From Oscillospiraceae bacterium (GTDB lineage Bacteria; Bacillota; Clostridia; Oscillospirales; Oscillospiraceae), in NCBI GenBank assembly GCA_031261325.1, contig JAISKH010000093.1, positions 1 to 52,169 on the forward strand: a DNA stretch of 52,169 nt, read 5' to 3'. Below, in pieces: positions 40,821-49,148 of this stretch. The notes beneath the pieces were generated by a model. The model was not told where the DNA came from, made no database searches, and saw only the letters and a list, made by a program, of their open reading frames with translations. Position 1 is the stretch's first letter, and every line of letters starts with the position of its first letter. A program made the position numbers and the translations under genes.

Positions 40821-42143
40821 ATGAAAAAGCGCGTCTTTTTTGCGGGAGTGGAAGCTCTCGGCGGCGTTGCGGAGGTCGCGGCGGCGGCGGGAAGCCCCGC
40901 GCACCGCGTCTATCACGCGATTATTGACGGCAAGGCGGAGCGGGTAAAGGTTCTGCCCGCGCTGGACTTGGTGTGGAACCCCGGCTATGCCGTGTGGCCG
41001 GGCGTTTACGAGTGCGACTTCACGGAGGACGGCTATATCGCGAGCATCGCCGTTGACGAATCGCTCGTCACGGGGTACGGCGTTTACGCGCCGACGGGCG
41101 GCGAGCTTGTCCTCGGCACGGAGCGGACGACCTACAAATTCGTCCCCGACGCGACGGTTTACACAGCGTCCAAAACCGCGCTGCCCGAGAACTTTGTCGG
41201 CAAAATCGAGGACTTGCGGACCGTGTGGGACGACAACTTTTTCCTTGACCTGAACGGCGACGGCGTGATTCAGACGATGTACATCGTGCGCGCGGCGGGG
41301 CAGAGCTATGACCCGATACTGCCGAACATTCAAAAATTCGGCGCGGAATGGGGCGCGGTTGACGAGGAATCGGGGCTTGCCATGGAGTACAACTACTACC
41401 TGCCGCCCGAGACGGAGGGCGCGCGCCACCCGCTGTTCATCTGGTTCCACGGGCTGCACAGCGGGACGAGCACGTGGACAAGCCTTTACGAGTTCAACCC
41501 GATTGCGAACTGGGCGGCTCCCGAGTTCCAGAGCCTGTTCACGAGCGGCGGCGCGTACATCATGGTTCCGCGCGCGAACGAGGACTTGCGCACGGGGCAC
41601 GGCATATCGTGGAACCCGCTTCAGGTTAAGCCGTTCCTGAAAGCTCTCGACGGATTTTTGGAGAAACACCCCGCGATTGACCGCGACGCAATCTATATCG
41701 GCGGCTTTTCAATGGGCGGCGGCATGACGTGGCTCGTTATCCGCGAGCGTCCCGACCTATTCGCTGCCGCCGTCCCCTGCTGCCCGCGCACGGATTACAT
41801 CGGCGACCTGTCGGAGCTGCACCGCGTCGCAAAGCTGCCAATCTGGGAGATTCACGGCGAGGAGGACACGCCGCGCGAATATACGGAGCAGCTCCGCGCT
41901 GTGCTAATCCCGAACGCGCAAGCCGTCGGCACGGACACGCGACTGCTCGTCCTGCCGCACGGGTATCTCCTGCCCGACGGCGTGACGCCCATGCCCGTTG
42001 ACCACTTAGTGTGGCTCCCAACACTAAACAACCTCCGCTTCAACGACGGCACCCCGTATTCGGACGCATCAGGCGAACAAGTACAATCCACCCTAATAGA
42101 ATGGCTAAACGAACAATCAAAAATAAGAAAACAAAATAAATAA
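40821..42143 (+). CDS. Alpha/beta-hydrolase esterase (PHB-depolymerase-like)
   Basis: This 440-residue protein has an N-terminal beta-rich domain of about 190 residues and a C-terminal alpha/beta-hydrolase domain. Conserved points are the oxyanion-strand HPLFIWFHGLHSG, the nucleophile elbow GGFSMGGGM (Ser in GFSMG), an acidic residue in IHGEEDTP and a His in PVDHLVW. The architecture resembles prolyl-oligopeptidase or PHB-depolymerase-like esterases with an unknown N-terminal domain. No signal peptide is seen, so it should be cytoplasmic. The ATG has GAGGAGG upstream. The substrate is unknown. It is a single-gene unit with its own terminator. Confidence 0.82.
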   Translation: MKKRVFFAGVEALGGVAEVAAAAGSPAHRVYHAIIDGKAERVKVLPALDLVWNPGYAVWPGVYECDFTEDGYIASIAVDESLVTGYGVYAPTGGELVLGTERTTYKFVPDATVYTASKTALPENFVGKIEDLRTVWDDNFFLDLNGDGVIQTMYIVRAAGQSYDPILPNIQKFGAEWGAVDEESGLAMEYNYYLPPETEGARHPLFIWFHGLHSGTSTWTSLYEFNPIANWAAPEFQSLFTSGGAYIMVPRANEDLRTGHGISWNPLQVKPFLKALDGFLEKHPAIDRDAIYIGGFSMGGGMTWLVIRERPDLFAAAVPCCPRTDYIGDLSELHRVAKLPIWEIHGEEDTPREYTEQLRAVLIPNAQAVGTDTRLLVLPHGYLLPDGVTPMPVDHLVWLPTLNNLRFNDGTPYSDASGEQVQSTLIEWLNEQSKIRKQNK

Positions 42144-42150
42144 AAAAGAG

Positions 42151-42185
42151 AAAACCCCACCTTGCAAAGCAAGGTGGGGTTTTTG
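42151..42185 (+). terminator. Rho-independent terminator of the esterase gene
   Basis: AAAACCCCACCTTGC and GCAAGGTGGGGTTTT form a 15-bp stem with an AAA loop and further T residues, 8 bp after the stop codon. Confidence 0.92.
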
Positions 42186-42193
42186 AATGGAAA

Positions 42194-42247
42194 GTCGCGA
42201 AGCGACACAATCATTGTCAATTGTCAATTGTCAACTGTCAATTGTTA
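42194..42247 (-). repeat. AT-rich CAATTG repeat with mini-hairpin
   Basis: GTCGC-GAA-GCGAC (42194-42206) is followed by ACACAATCATTGTCAATTG and tandem TTGTCAA units. The same hairpin plus ACACAATCATTGTCAATTG arrangement occurs on the opposite strand at 8142-8195, also next to a terminator. Confidence 0.75.
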
Positions 42248-42358
42248 CAAGCTTCCGCTTTTGATAAAACGCCGAAATTTTCACACAATATGCTCGTATT
42301 CCGCTGTTCCGCGCGGATAGCTTCGCGCGGGATACAGTAACAGAAAGGAAATCAACAC

Positions 42359-43132
42359 ATGTATAAACGCGTTTTATCATTATTTATCTCCGCGCTAGTA
42401 ATATGCGGAGCCTGCGTTACGGGTGGTGCGCGCACCAAGGCTGCTTTTGCCGACATCGCGACGAGCGAGCACAAGGCGGCAATCGAGTTCTGCGCGGAGC
42501 ACGGCTTCATTCTCGGCAAGTCCGCGACGGAGTTCGACCCCGACGCGACGCTGACCCGCGAGCAATTCGCGACAATCTGGGCGCGCACGTTCCACGTCCG
42601 CGCGCCGCACACGTTTGACGACGTTACCCACGTCACCGCGGGCGAGGTGGATAACTCAATTATCGTAATGCACGCGCTCGGCTTCTTCAACGGCGAATCC
42701 GTGACGCATTACGGCAGACACGACCCCATCACGCGCGAGCAGGTCGCAACCGTCCTTGCGCGGACATACCTGCCCGGCATTGACGGCGACGACCGCTACG
42801 AAGAGCTGACCGACGCGGCGGCAATTTCCGACTACGCGCGGGACGGCGTGTCCGCGTGCCTTGAAATGAACCTGCTCGGCGGCATAGTTGACGACGGCGC
42901 GTTCATGCCGAAGCAAGCCGCGACGCGCGGCGAGGTCTGCCGCTTCCTTTACAACCTGATGTACGACGAGGCGGGCGAGGCAACGCCCGAACCCTCCGAA
43001 ACCATTGAGGGAACGCCGACTCCCGAACCGTCGGAGCCGCCGATTGAGTCCGAGCCGCCCGTTGAATCGCTCCCGCCCGATGAGGGCGAAACAACGCCCG
43101 AGCCGGAGGAGAGCGTGCTCCCGCCCACGTAA
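42359..43132 (+). CDS. S-layer homology (SLH) domain protein
   Basis: This 257-residue secreted protein has an N-terminal signal peptide (VLSLFISALVICGACVTGGA) followed by three SLH units: FADIATSEHKAAIEFCAEHG..LTREQFATIWART, then FDDVTHVTAGEVD..ITREQVATVLART, and YEELTDAAAISDYARDGV..ATRGEVCRFLYNL. A Pro/Glu/Thr/Ser tail of about 50 residues ends the chain. SLH domains bind pyruvylated secondary wall polymer, which the CsaB-type enzyme at 8760-10949 could make. No catalytic domain is present, so it may be a wall-surface structural protein. The ATG has AAAGGAA upstream. A possible weak promoter (TTGATA, 17 bp, CACAAT) lies at 42261-42289. Confidence 0.88.
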   Translation: MYKRVLSLFISALVICGACVTGGARTKAAFADIATSEHKAAIEFCAEHGFILGKSATEFDPDATLTREQFATIWARTFHVRAPHTFDDVTHVTAGEVDNSIIVMHALGFFNGESVTHYGRHDPITREQVATVLARTYLPGIDGDDRYEELTDAAAISDYARDGVSACLEMNLLGGIVDDGAFMPKQAATRGEVCRFLYNLMYDEAGEATPEPSETIEGTPTPEPSEPPIESEPPVESLPPDEGETTPEPEESVLPPT

Positions 43133-43149
43133 CCCGAATAATCGACATG

Positions 43150-43175
43150 AAAGCTCGGCGCAAGTCGGGCTTTTT
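43150..43175 (+). terminator. Rho-independent terminator of the SLH gene
   Basis: AAAGCTCG and CGGGCTTT pair (one T-G) around an 8-base loop, followed by TT. The hairpin's T-run touches the stop codon of the convergent flavoenzyme gene. Confidence 0.75.
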
Positions 43176-45220
43176 CAGTCCGCGAGCCGACCTATGTCGC
43201 GCGCGATTTGGTACCCCTGCTGCGTCGCCTGCTGAATGTTGCGGGGGGACACGCAGTCGCCGATTGCGTAAAACTCGGGTGCGCACTCGCGCAGGGCGTA
43301 AGCCTCGTCCGCGCGCGGCTGATAGCCCGTCGCGTAAATCAGCGTCTCGGCGGGGATTACGCGCGTGCCGCCCATGTTGCGCACGGTGACGCTCGTGCCG
43401 TCCGCCGCGACGACTGTCGTGGAGGTCAGAATCTCAAGGCGCGGCAGCTTGCGAATCTCCATCGCGAGGGCGATACCGTGCACGATGTTCGCGCCCGGCT
43501 CAAGCATCGTCGGGTTCGATATGCGCTCGGACGTGCCCTGTTCGTCCTGCGTCGCGATAGTCGCCGCCTGAATTTCAACGACAGTCACGCGTTTGCCCTG
43601 CTGCGACAGGTGAATCGCAAGCTCCAGACCGACAAGCCCGCCGCCGACGATAACCGCCGTCTCACCCACAAGCTCGGGGTTGCGGTAAGCGGGCACGGCA
43701 CGCAGCGCGCGCGGCACGGGTTCGCCGTTCAGCGTCGGTTCGTTCGCGACCGCGCCGATTGCCGCGATAATCGCGTCCGCGCCGACAGAGCGCGCGTATT
43801 CCGCCGTGACGCGCGTGTTAAGCCGAACCTCAACCCCCGCGCGCCGCACAAGTCGAGCCTGCCGCGCAAGGTAATCGGCGAGCTTGCTCTTAAACGGCAC
43901 ATGCTCCTCAATCAGCAGAATGCCGCCCAGCCGCTCCGACTGCTCGCAGAGAATCACCTCATGCCCGCGCCGCGCCGCCGTAAGCGCCGCCTGCATACCA
44001 GCGACGCCGCCGCCGACGATGAGCACGCGCTGCCGCTTTGACGCGGGCGCGGACACGAGCGACTCACGCTCGCTGCCGATTACGGGGTTCGTCGCGCAGT
44101 AGAAAATCCCGCTCGCGACGTTCGTTGAAAAGCAGGTGTAGCACCGCAGACAGCGGTTAATCTCGTCCTCTTGCCCCGTCCGCGCCTTAAGCGGCAAATC
44201 GGGGTCCGCAAGCGTCTGCCGACCGAGAGCGAGCACGTCCGCCGCGCCCTCCGCAAGCAGCTCCTCCATCAATTGCGGCTCCGTCAGCGCGCCGACCGCC
44301 GCGACCGGGGTTTTGACGTGCTTCTTAATCTCGCGCGCGTAACGCACGTTCACGCCGTCCGGCGCGAACATCGGCGGGTGCGTAACCATACTCGCCGCAT
44401 CGTCCTCATGGTGCCCCGCCGAGACGTGCAGCAGGTCAACAAGCCCCGAGCGGTCAAGCGTCCGCGCGATTGCAAGCCCTTCGTCAAGCGCGTATCCGCC
44501 CGGCACGCATTCCTCCGCCGAGAAGCGCACCTCAATAGGCGTTCCGTTGCCGACGGCGCGCCGCACAGCCTCCAGCACCGCGAGCGGGAAGCGCATACGG
44601 TTCTCGTGCGAGCCGCCCCACTTGTCGCGCCGCGTGTTCGTCAGCGGCGACATGAACTGCGCGAGCAGCCAACCGTGCCCGCCGTGCAGCGTGATGTGCC
44701 CGAAGCCGCACTTTTTCGCGACAGCCGCGCCGTCCGCAAATTTGGCAATCAGCCGCTCAATCCACTCGTCGTCCATCTCGCGAATCTCAACGCCGTCCGC
44801 GCGCACCTCACCCGTCACGCCGTAAACAAATCCCTCGCGCTCCGCCATAATTCCCGCGTGCTTGCCCGCGTGGTTAAGCTCAACGGACGCGACGGCGCCG
44901 TGGCGCAAAATCGCGCTCGCCGTTCGGGTTAGGCTGCCGCGCCCGCGCGCGTCGTCTCCGTTCAACTGGAACGGGTGCGAGTGCCCCGCGCGCGCGTCCA
45001 CAATGAAGTCGCCGACGCAGACAGCCGCGAACCCGCCGCGCGACTTCAGCTCATAAAACGCCGTCGCGTCCGTGTCAAGAAAGTTGTCGGGCGTTAAGCG
45101 ATATGTATCCTGCGGCGCGGAGAAAATGCGGTTGCGATAAGTCGCGCGCCCGAGCCTAATCGGCTCAAACAAGCGCGGGAACTTCAGCCCCGCCGTAATA
45201 TTGTCCGTTATTCCTGCCAT
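43175..45220 (-). CDS. NADH:flavin oxidoreductase / 2,4-dienoyl-CoA reductase-like enzyme
   Basis: This 681-residue enzyme has the FadH/enoate reductase/BaiCD layout. Residues 1 to about 350 are an old-yellow-enzyme FMN barrel (GHITLHGGHGWLLAQFMSPLTN, RRDKWGGSHENRMRF). A [4Fe-4S] cysteine cluster follows (CLRCYTCFSTN..FYC). An FAD/NAD(P)-binding two-dinucleotide domain ends the chain (VLIVGGGVAGMQAALTAARR, then AVIVGGGLVGLELAIHL). Such enzymes reduce C=C bonds of enoates or dienoyl-CoA with NAD(P)H. The cluster spacing is Cx2Cx2Cx11C, one residue shorter than the FadH pattern as I recall it. The ATG at 45220 has GGAG upstream. It is divergent from the ferredoxin-AOR operon. Confidence 0.92.
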   Translation of the reverse strand: MAGITDNITAGLKFPRLFEPIRLGRATYRNRIFSAPQDTYRLTPDNFLDTDATAFYELKSRGGFAAVCVGDFIVDARAGHSHPFQLNGDDARGRGSLTRTASAILRHGAVASVELNHAGKHAGIMAEREGFVYGVTGEVRADGVEIREMDDEWIERLIAKFADGAAVAKKCGFGHITLHGGHGWLLAQFMSPLTNTRRDKWGGSHENRMRFPLAVLEAVRRAVGNGTPIEVRFSAEECVPGGYALDEGLAIARTLDRSGLVDLLHVSAGHHEDDAASMVTHPPMFAPDGVNVRYAREIKKHVKTPVAAVGALTEPQLMEELLAEGAADVLALGRQTLADPDLPLKARTGQEDEINRCLRCYTCFSTNVASGIFYCATNPVIGSERESLVSAPASKRQRVLIVGGGVAGMQAALTAARRGHEVILCEQSERLGGILLIEEHVPFKSKLADYLARQARLVRRAGVEVRLNTRVTAEYARSVGADAIIAAIGAVANEPTLNGEPVPRALRAVPAYRNPELVGETAVIVGGGLVGLELAIHLSQQGKRVTVVEIQAATIATQDEQGTSERISNPTMLEPGANIVHGIALAMEIRKLPRLEILTSTTVVAADGTSVTVRNMGGTRVIPAETLIYATGYQPRADEAYALRECAPEFYAIGDCVSPRNIQQATQQGYQIARDIGRLAD

Positions 45221-45254
45221 CTCTTGCTCCAATCTGTGTTATTTATTTCGCTCA

Positions 45255-45283
45255 ATATTATCACACAATGCGGTTTGCGGCAA
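45255..45283 (-). promoter_or_regulatory. Candidate promoter of the flavoenzyme gene
   Basis: On the minus strand TTGCCG and TAATAT are separated by 17 bp, 35 bp upstream of the start codon. Confidence 0.55.
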
Positions 45284-45297
45284 TATTCAGAAAGATA

Positions 45298-45326
45298 TTT
45301 CCCATTTGCGAAAATTATGTTACAAT
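45298..45326 (+). promoter_or_regulatory. Candidate promoter of the ferredoxin-AOR operon
   Basis: A good TACAAT -10 is preceded at 17 bp by a weak TTTCCC -35. It sits back to back with the flavoenzyme promoter, 15 bp away. Confidence 0.5.
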
Positions 45327-45374
45327 AAACCCATTCGCACAAGAACGAAATTACGGCAAACGGGGAGTTGCGCC

Positions 45375-45836
45375 ATGTCTGACAAGTCAAATCCGCACAT
45401 CGTACAGTCGCCGCCGGAGGAATCGTTCTGCGCCGGCTGTGACAGCTGCGAAATCATTTGCGCCCTTGCGCACGGCGAGGCGGTTAGTCCCGCGCGCCGC
45501 CGCCTGTTCGTCCGCCGCGATATTCGCACGATGTACCACACGGTTTTCACCTGCCGCCATTGCGACGACCACCCGTGCTATAACGCGTGCCCCAAAAAGG
45601 GCGCGGCAATGCGCTTGGACGGCTGTATCGCGTATATCGACGACGCGGAGTGCGTCGGTTGCGGCGCTTGCGCCCGCGCGTGCCCGTATGACCCGCCGCG
45701 CGTGAACTATGACCGCGAAAGAAAGCTCGCCCGAAAGTGCGACCTGTGCCGCACTCGTGAGGGCGGTCCCGCGTGCGTCGAGTGGTGCCCCGTTCGGTGC
45801 CTGAGCTTGTTGGAAATTGCGTCGGAGGTGGAGTGA
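45375..45836 (+). CDS. 4Fe-4S dicluster-type ferredoxin subunit
   Basis: This 153-residue electron-transfer protein has cysteine groups for about four [4Fe-4S] clusters: CAGCDSCEIIC, CRHCDDHPCYNACP, CVGCGACARACP and CDLCRTREGGPACVEWCP. This is the layout of HycB/CooF-like and AOR-associated ferredoxins. The ATG at 45375 with GGGGAG upstream is used; the longer upstream frame starts in the divergent gene's leader. Its stop lies 2 bp before the AOR start, so it is the likely redox partner of AOR. Confidence 0.9.
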   Translation: MSDKSNPHIVQSPPEESFCAGCDSCEIICALAHGEAVSPARRRLFVRRDIRTMYHTVFTCRHCDDHPCYNACPKKGAAMRLDGCIAYIDDAECVGCGACARACPYDPPRVNYDRERKLARKCDLCRTREGGPACVEWCPVRCLSLLEIASEVE

Positions 45837-45838
45837 TA

Positions 45839-47881
45839 ATGAGCGAGACGACAAATTCTTACGGCTACGTCGGCAAAATCGCGCGCATTAACCTCACGAC
45901 GCGCACGGTTACGGAAATACCCACGTCGCGCTATGTGCCGGAGAACATCGGCGGGCGCGGCGTGTGCAACCGCATATTCTGGGACGAAATGCGCCCGGGA
46001 ATCGCGGCGTTTGACCCCGAAAATATGATAATCTACATGACGGGACCCACGACGGCGACGGGTATCCCGACGGGCGGCAGAGGAGTGTTCACGGGCATAT
46101 CGCCGAACAGCTACCCCGAGCAGTACGCTTGGAGCGGCATCGGCGGCAGCGTCGGCGCGGAGCTGAAGTTCGCGGGGTGGGACGGCTTTATCGTCGAGGG
46201 CAGAGCCGACGCGTTCACCTACATATACATCAATAACGGCGAGATTACGTTCCGCGACGCGGAGCCGCTGCGCGGACTGCTCGTGCATGACACGCAGCGC
46301 GCCATTGCGGAGCTGCACGGCGGCGAGGTTCAGAGCTTCGTCATAGGTCCCGCGGGCGAAAACCTCATGCGCAACGCGACAATCACAACCTCAAACGACA
46401 ATGTTGCGGCGAAATCGGGCTTCGGCGCGGTGTTCGGCGCGAAAAACCTAAAGGCGATAGCCGTTCGCGGCACGGGCGACGTGAGCGCGGCGGACATTCC
46501 CAAGCTGTTCGAGCTTCGCCGACGCATGGGCAGCCCGAGTATGCGCAAGAACCCGCTCGTGCGCGAGCTGACGCACGGCATGGACGGCAACGAGATACCA
46601 GTTGAGGGCGGCTGGCTACGCGGGCAAGTCTCGTGCTCCCACGGTTGCAATCAGCATTGCAACCGCCTGATGCTCGACATGAAGTCCGCGTTTGGCGACG
46701 GGCGCGTCAATCAGGTCGAAAAGTGCGTCGGCATATTCGCCTACGGGTTTCAAGAGGACTGCTCATGGACGCCGATACAGAACTACGAAACCGAGCGCAA
46801 CCACTTTCTCGCCTGCAAAATGCTGTCCCGCGAGGAACCGGAGCCGGACACGGACGACCCGCACTTTGACGCGCTGTTCACAAAGGTGCGCGGCGACATT
46901 TTGAATTTCTGGAAGCCGGACTTCGACAAGGGCAGCGTCATGATGGACATGTGCAACGAGTACGGCATTGACAAATGGGACGTGATTGTCTGGTTCTTCA
47001 CGTGGTTGTCCATGGCGAAGTCGGAGGGGTTGCTCGACAACCTTGACTTCGGCATGGAGGTGGACGTTGAGAGCGAGGAGTTCGTCCGCTATTTCATCGA
47101 GATGATAGCCTACAGGCGCGGCGAATACGGCAGGATTTTCGGCGAGGGCATGGCGCGCGCGATTCGCATTCTCGGCAAGGAGCAGTACGGCGACGCGCTC
47201 TATCACGGCAGAGTTTCACAGGTCACGGGCGAGCGGCTTGACCTGCCCGTCTCGCTGGAAACCGCTTGGGGGCACAGCTATCATTGGCAGGGACGCGGGT
47301 TTGAGGGGACGATTAACAAGCCCGGCTGGGTTGCGACGAGCCTAGAGCTGATGAACTCCACGCGCGACGCGCAAACCGTCGCCCATCATCACGACAAGTA
47401 TGAAAACTACCTGCAATTCAAGGACGACCCGTGCCGCTCGCCGCTGCTGGTTGACGGTGTGATTCTCTCGGAGAATAAGGCGGAGATTAAGGACTCCGTA
47501 ACCTGCTGCGACTGGCAAAGCCCCGACCTGTACTGGGATTCGCTGGAGGCGGAAATGTTCGCCGCCGCGACGGGTATTCCCATGACGACGGAGGAGCTGA
47601 ACCGCGCCGCCGAGCGCAGCCGACTGCTCTTCCGCGCAATCCTCATTCGCGACTTCGGGCGCACGCGCGACATGGAGGTCGCCGCCATATTCCCGACGAT
47701 GCGGTATCCCGACGCGAGCGGCGAAACCGTCGAATGGGACGAGTGGAACGACCTTGTGGACATTTACTACACAAAGCGCGGATACGACCTCACGACGGGG
47801 TTCCCGACGCGCGAGACGTTTGAGCGCGTCGGACTGCCCGACGTCGCCGAGCGGCTGTATCCCGCGGAGGTTGAGCCATGA
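45839..47881 (+). CDS. Aldehyde ferredoxin oxidoreductase family enzyme
   Basis: This 680-residue tungsten/molybdenum enzyme belongs to the AOR family, which interconverts aldehydes and carboxylic acids with ferredoxin. The N-terminal domain GKIARINLTTRTVTEIPTSR and ENIGGRGVCNRIF is followed by the pterin-binding region (FVIGPAGENLMRNATITT, GFGAVFGAKNLKAIAVRG). Cluster cysteines are C266, C270 and C274 (CSHGCNQHC) with a distal Cys at 556/557. The Cx3Cx3C spacing differs from the Cx2Cx3C of Pyrococcus AOR. The ATG has GGAGGTGGAG upstream. The next gene overlaps its stop (ATGA). The substrate acid is unknown. Confidence 0.9.
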   Translation: MSETTNSYGYVGKIARINLTTRTVTEIPTSRYVPENIGGRGVCNRIFWDEMRPGIAAFDPENMIIYMTGPTTATGIPTGGRGVFTGISPNSYPEQYAWSGIGGSVGAELKFAGWDGFIVEGRADAFTYIYINNGEITFRDAEPLRGLLVHDTQRAIAELHGGEVQSFVIGPAGENLMRNATITTSNDNVAAKSGFGAVFGAKNLKAIAVRGTGDVSAADIPKLFELRRRMGSPSMRKNPLVRELTHGMDGNEIPVEGGWLRGQVSCSHGCNQHCNRLMLDMKSAFGDGRVNQVEKCVGIFAYGFQEDCSWTPIQNYETERNHFLACKMLSREEPEPDTDDPHFDALFTKVRGDILNFWKPDFDKGSVMMDMCNEYGIDKWDVIVWFFTWLSMAKSEGLLDNLDFGMEVDVESEEFVRYFIEMIAYRRGEYGRIFGEGMARAIRILGKEQYGDALYHGRVSQVTGERLDLPVSLETAWGHSYHWQGRGFEGTINKPGWVATSLELMNSTRDAQTVAHHHDKYENYLQFKDDPCRSPLLVDGVILSENKAEIKDSVTCCDWQSPDLYWDSLEAEMFAAATGIPMTTEELNRAAERSRLLFRAILIRDFGRTRDMEVAAIFPTMRYPDASGETVEWDEWNDLVDIYYTKRGYDLTTGFPTRETFERVGLPDVAERLYPAEVEP

Positions 47882-49137
47882 GCCGAAAAGACCTGACGCA
47901 CGCGCTTGCGCCCATGCTTGCGCTGCTGCTTGCCGCGTGCCTGATTTTTCTGCTGACCTCAAGGGAGCTGAACAACAACCCATACAACTCCTACGCGCTG
48001 CAAACGCACCGCTGGCTGACGGGTCATCTCGACCTCGGGCAAGACTATTCGCACCTTGAGCTTGCGCATTACGCGGGGCGCGTTTACGTCAGCTTCCCGC
48101 CGTTCCCGTCAATCCTGCTCATACCGTTCTCGCTGGTTTTCGGCGAAAACACGCCCGACAGCCTTATCAATATCGCCGTCTCGCTCGTCGGCGTGCTGTA
48201 CGCCTTCATGCTGTGCCGCCGCGCGGGAATGGCGGACGCGCCTTCCGCCGCGCTCACCGCGCTAGTCTGCGTCGGCAGTAACTGCATAATGACGAACTCC
48301 GTCGGCTGGGTCTGGTTCTTCGCGCAGAACATCGCGTTCACGGCGACGCTAATGAGCTTTTATTACGCGCTGACCCATGGCGGCAAGACAAGACGAGCCG
48401 CGCTGTCGCTGTTTTTCCTCTGCTGCGCGATGGGCTCGCGACCGTTTCAGGCGGTGTATCTGCCCGCCGTGCTGCTCCTGCTGTATCGCGGAAGCGGCAA
48501 TGGCAATGAAATGTCGCTCGGCAAATTCATACCGCGACTGTTCAAATGCGCCGCGCCCGCAATCGCGCTCGGCATTGTGTACATGGCGCTCAATTACGCG
48601 CGGTTCGGCAACCCGCTCGAGTTCGGGCACAACTATCTTGCGGAATTTCGAGCGGCTCTCGACGGGCAATTCTCCCTCGTCTATCTCGCGCGCAACCTGC
48701 GCGACCTTGTGCGGCTGCCGAACCTGCGCGTGAACATGTTTGAGCTGCCCGTGTTCCCGACCGTCGCGTTCTGGCTGTTCAGCCCCGTGTTCGCGGTCTA
48801 CGCCGTCGCCATGCTCGCCGCGCTGATTCGCGCAATACGCGGCGCACTGCGCGGCGCAAACCCGCGCGAATACGTCAAAACAGCCGCGCCGCAATTGCTG
48901 CTGCTTTTCGGCGGCATGGCGCACATCGTGTTCCTGTGTATGCACCGAACGCTCGGCGGCTGGCACTTCGGGCAACGATACACGAACGACGCGCTCCCCG
49001 CCGTACTGCTCGCGCTCGCGCTGCTTGCCGCGCGCCTTGGGCAGGAGCGGCAGAACACGCTCGCCGTAATGTCAATGCCGCTGACGCTGTACGGCTACGC
49101 GCTGAATTTGCTAGGCGTAATCAACCTGCTGAAATAG
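47878..49137 (+). CDS. Polytopic membrane protein, GT-C glycosyltransferase-like
   Basis: This 419-residue protein has about ten membrane helices. After the first helix comes an extracytoplasmic loop with NPYNSYALQTHRWLTGHLDL and YAGRVYVSFPPFPSILLIPF, a loop layout like that of GT-C enzymes (PMT/ArnT-like) that use polyprenyl-phosphate sugars. The late motif GGWHFGQRYTNDALPA also fits. No close family is recognised. Its start overlaps the AOR stop codon (ATGA), so it is translationally coupled to a cytoplasmic redox enzyme, an unexpected partnership. Confidence 0.75.
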   Translation: MSRKDLTHALAPMLALLLAACLIFLLTSRELNNNPYNSYALQTHRWLTGHLDLGQDYSHLELAHYAGRVYVSFPPFPSILLIPFSLVFGENTPDSLINIAVSLVGVLYAFMLCRRAGMADAPSAALTALVCVGSNCIMTNSVGWVWFFAQNIAFTATLMSFYYALTHGGKTRRAALSLFFLCCAMGSRPFQAVYLPAVLLLLYRGSGNGNEMSLGKFIPRLFKCAAPAIALGIVYMALNYARFGNPLEFGHNYLAEFRAALDGQFSLVYLARNLRDLVRLPNLRVNMFELPVFPTVAFWLFSPVFAVYAVAMLAALIRAIRGALRGANPREYVKTAAPQLLLLFGGMAHIVFLCMHRTLGGWHFGQRYTNDALPAVLLALALLAARLGQERQNTLAVMSMPLTLYGYALNLLGVINLLK

Positions 49138-49148
49138 GAGGACACAAA

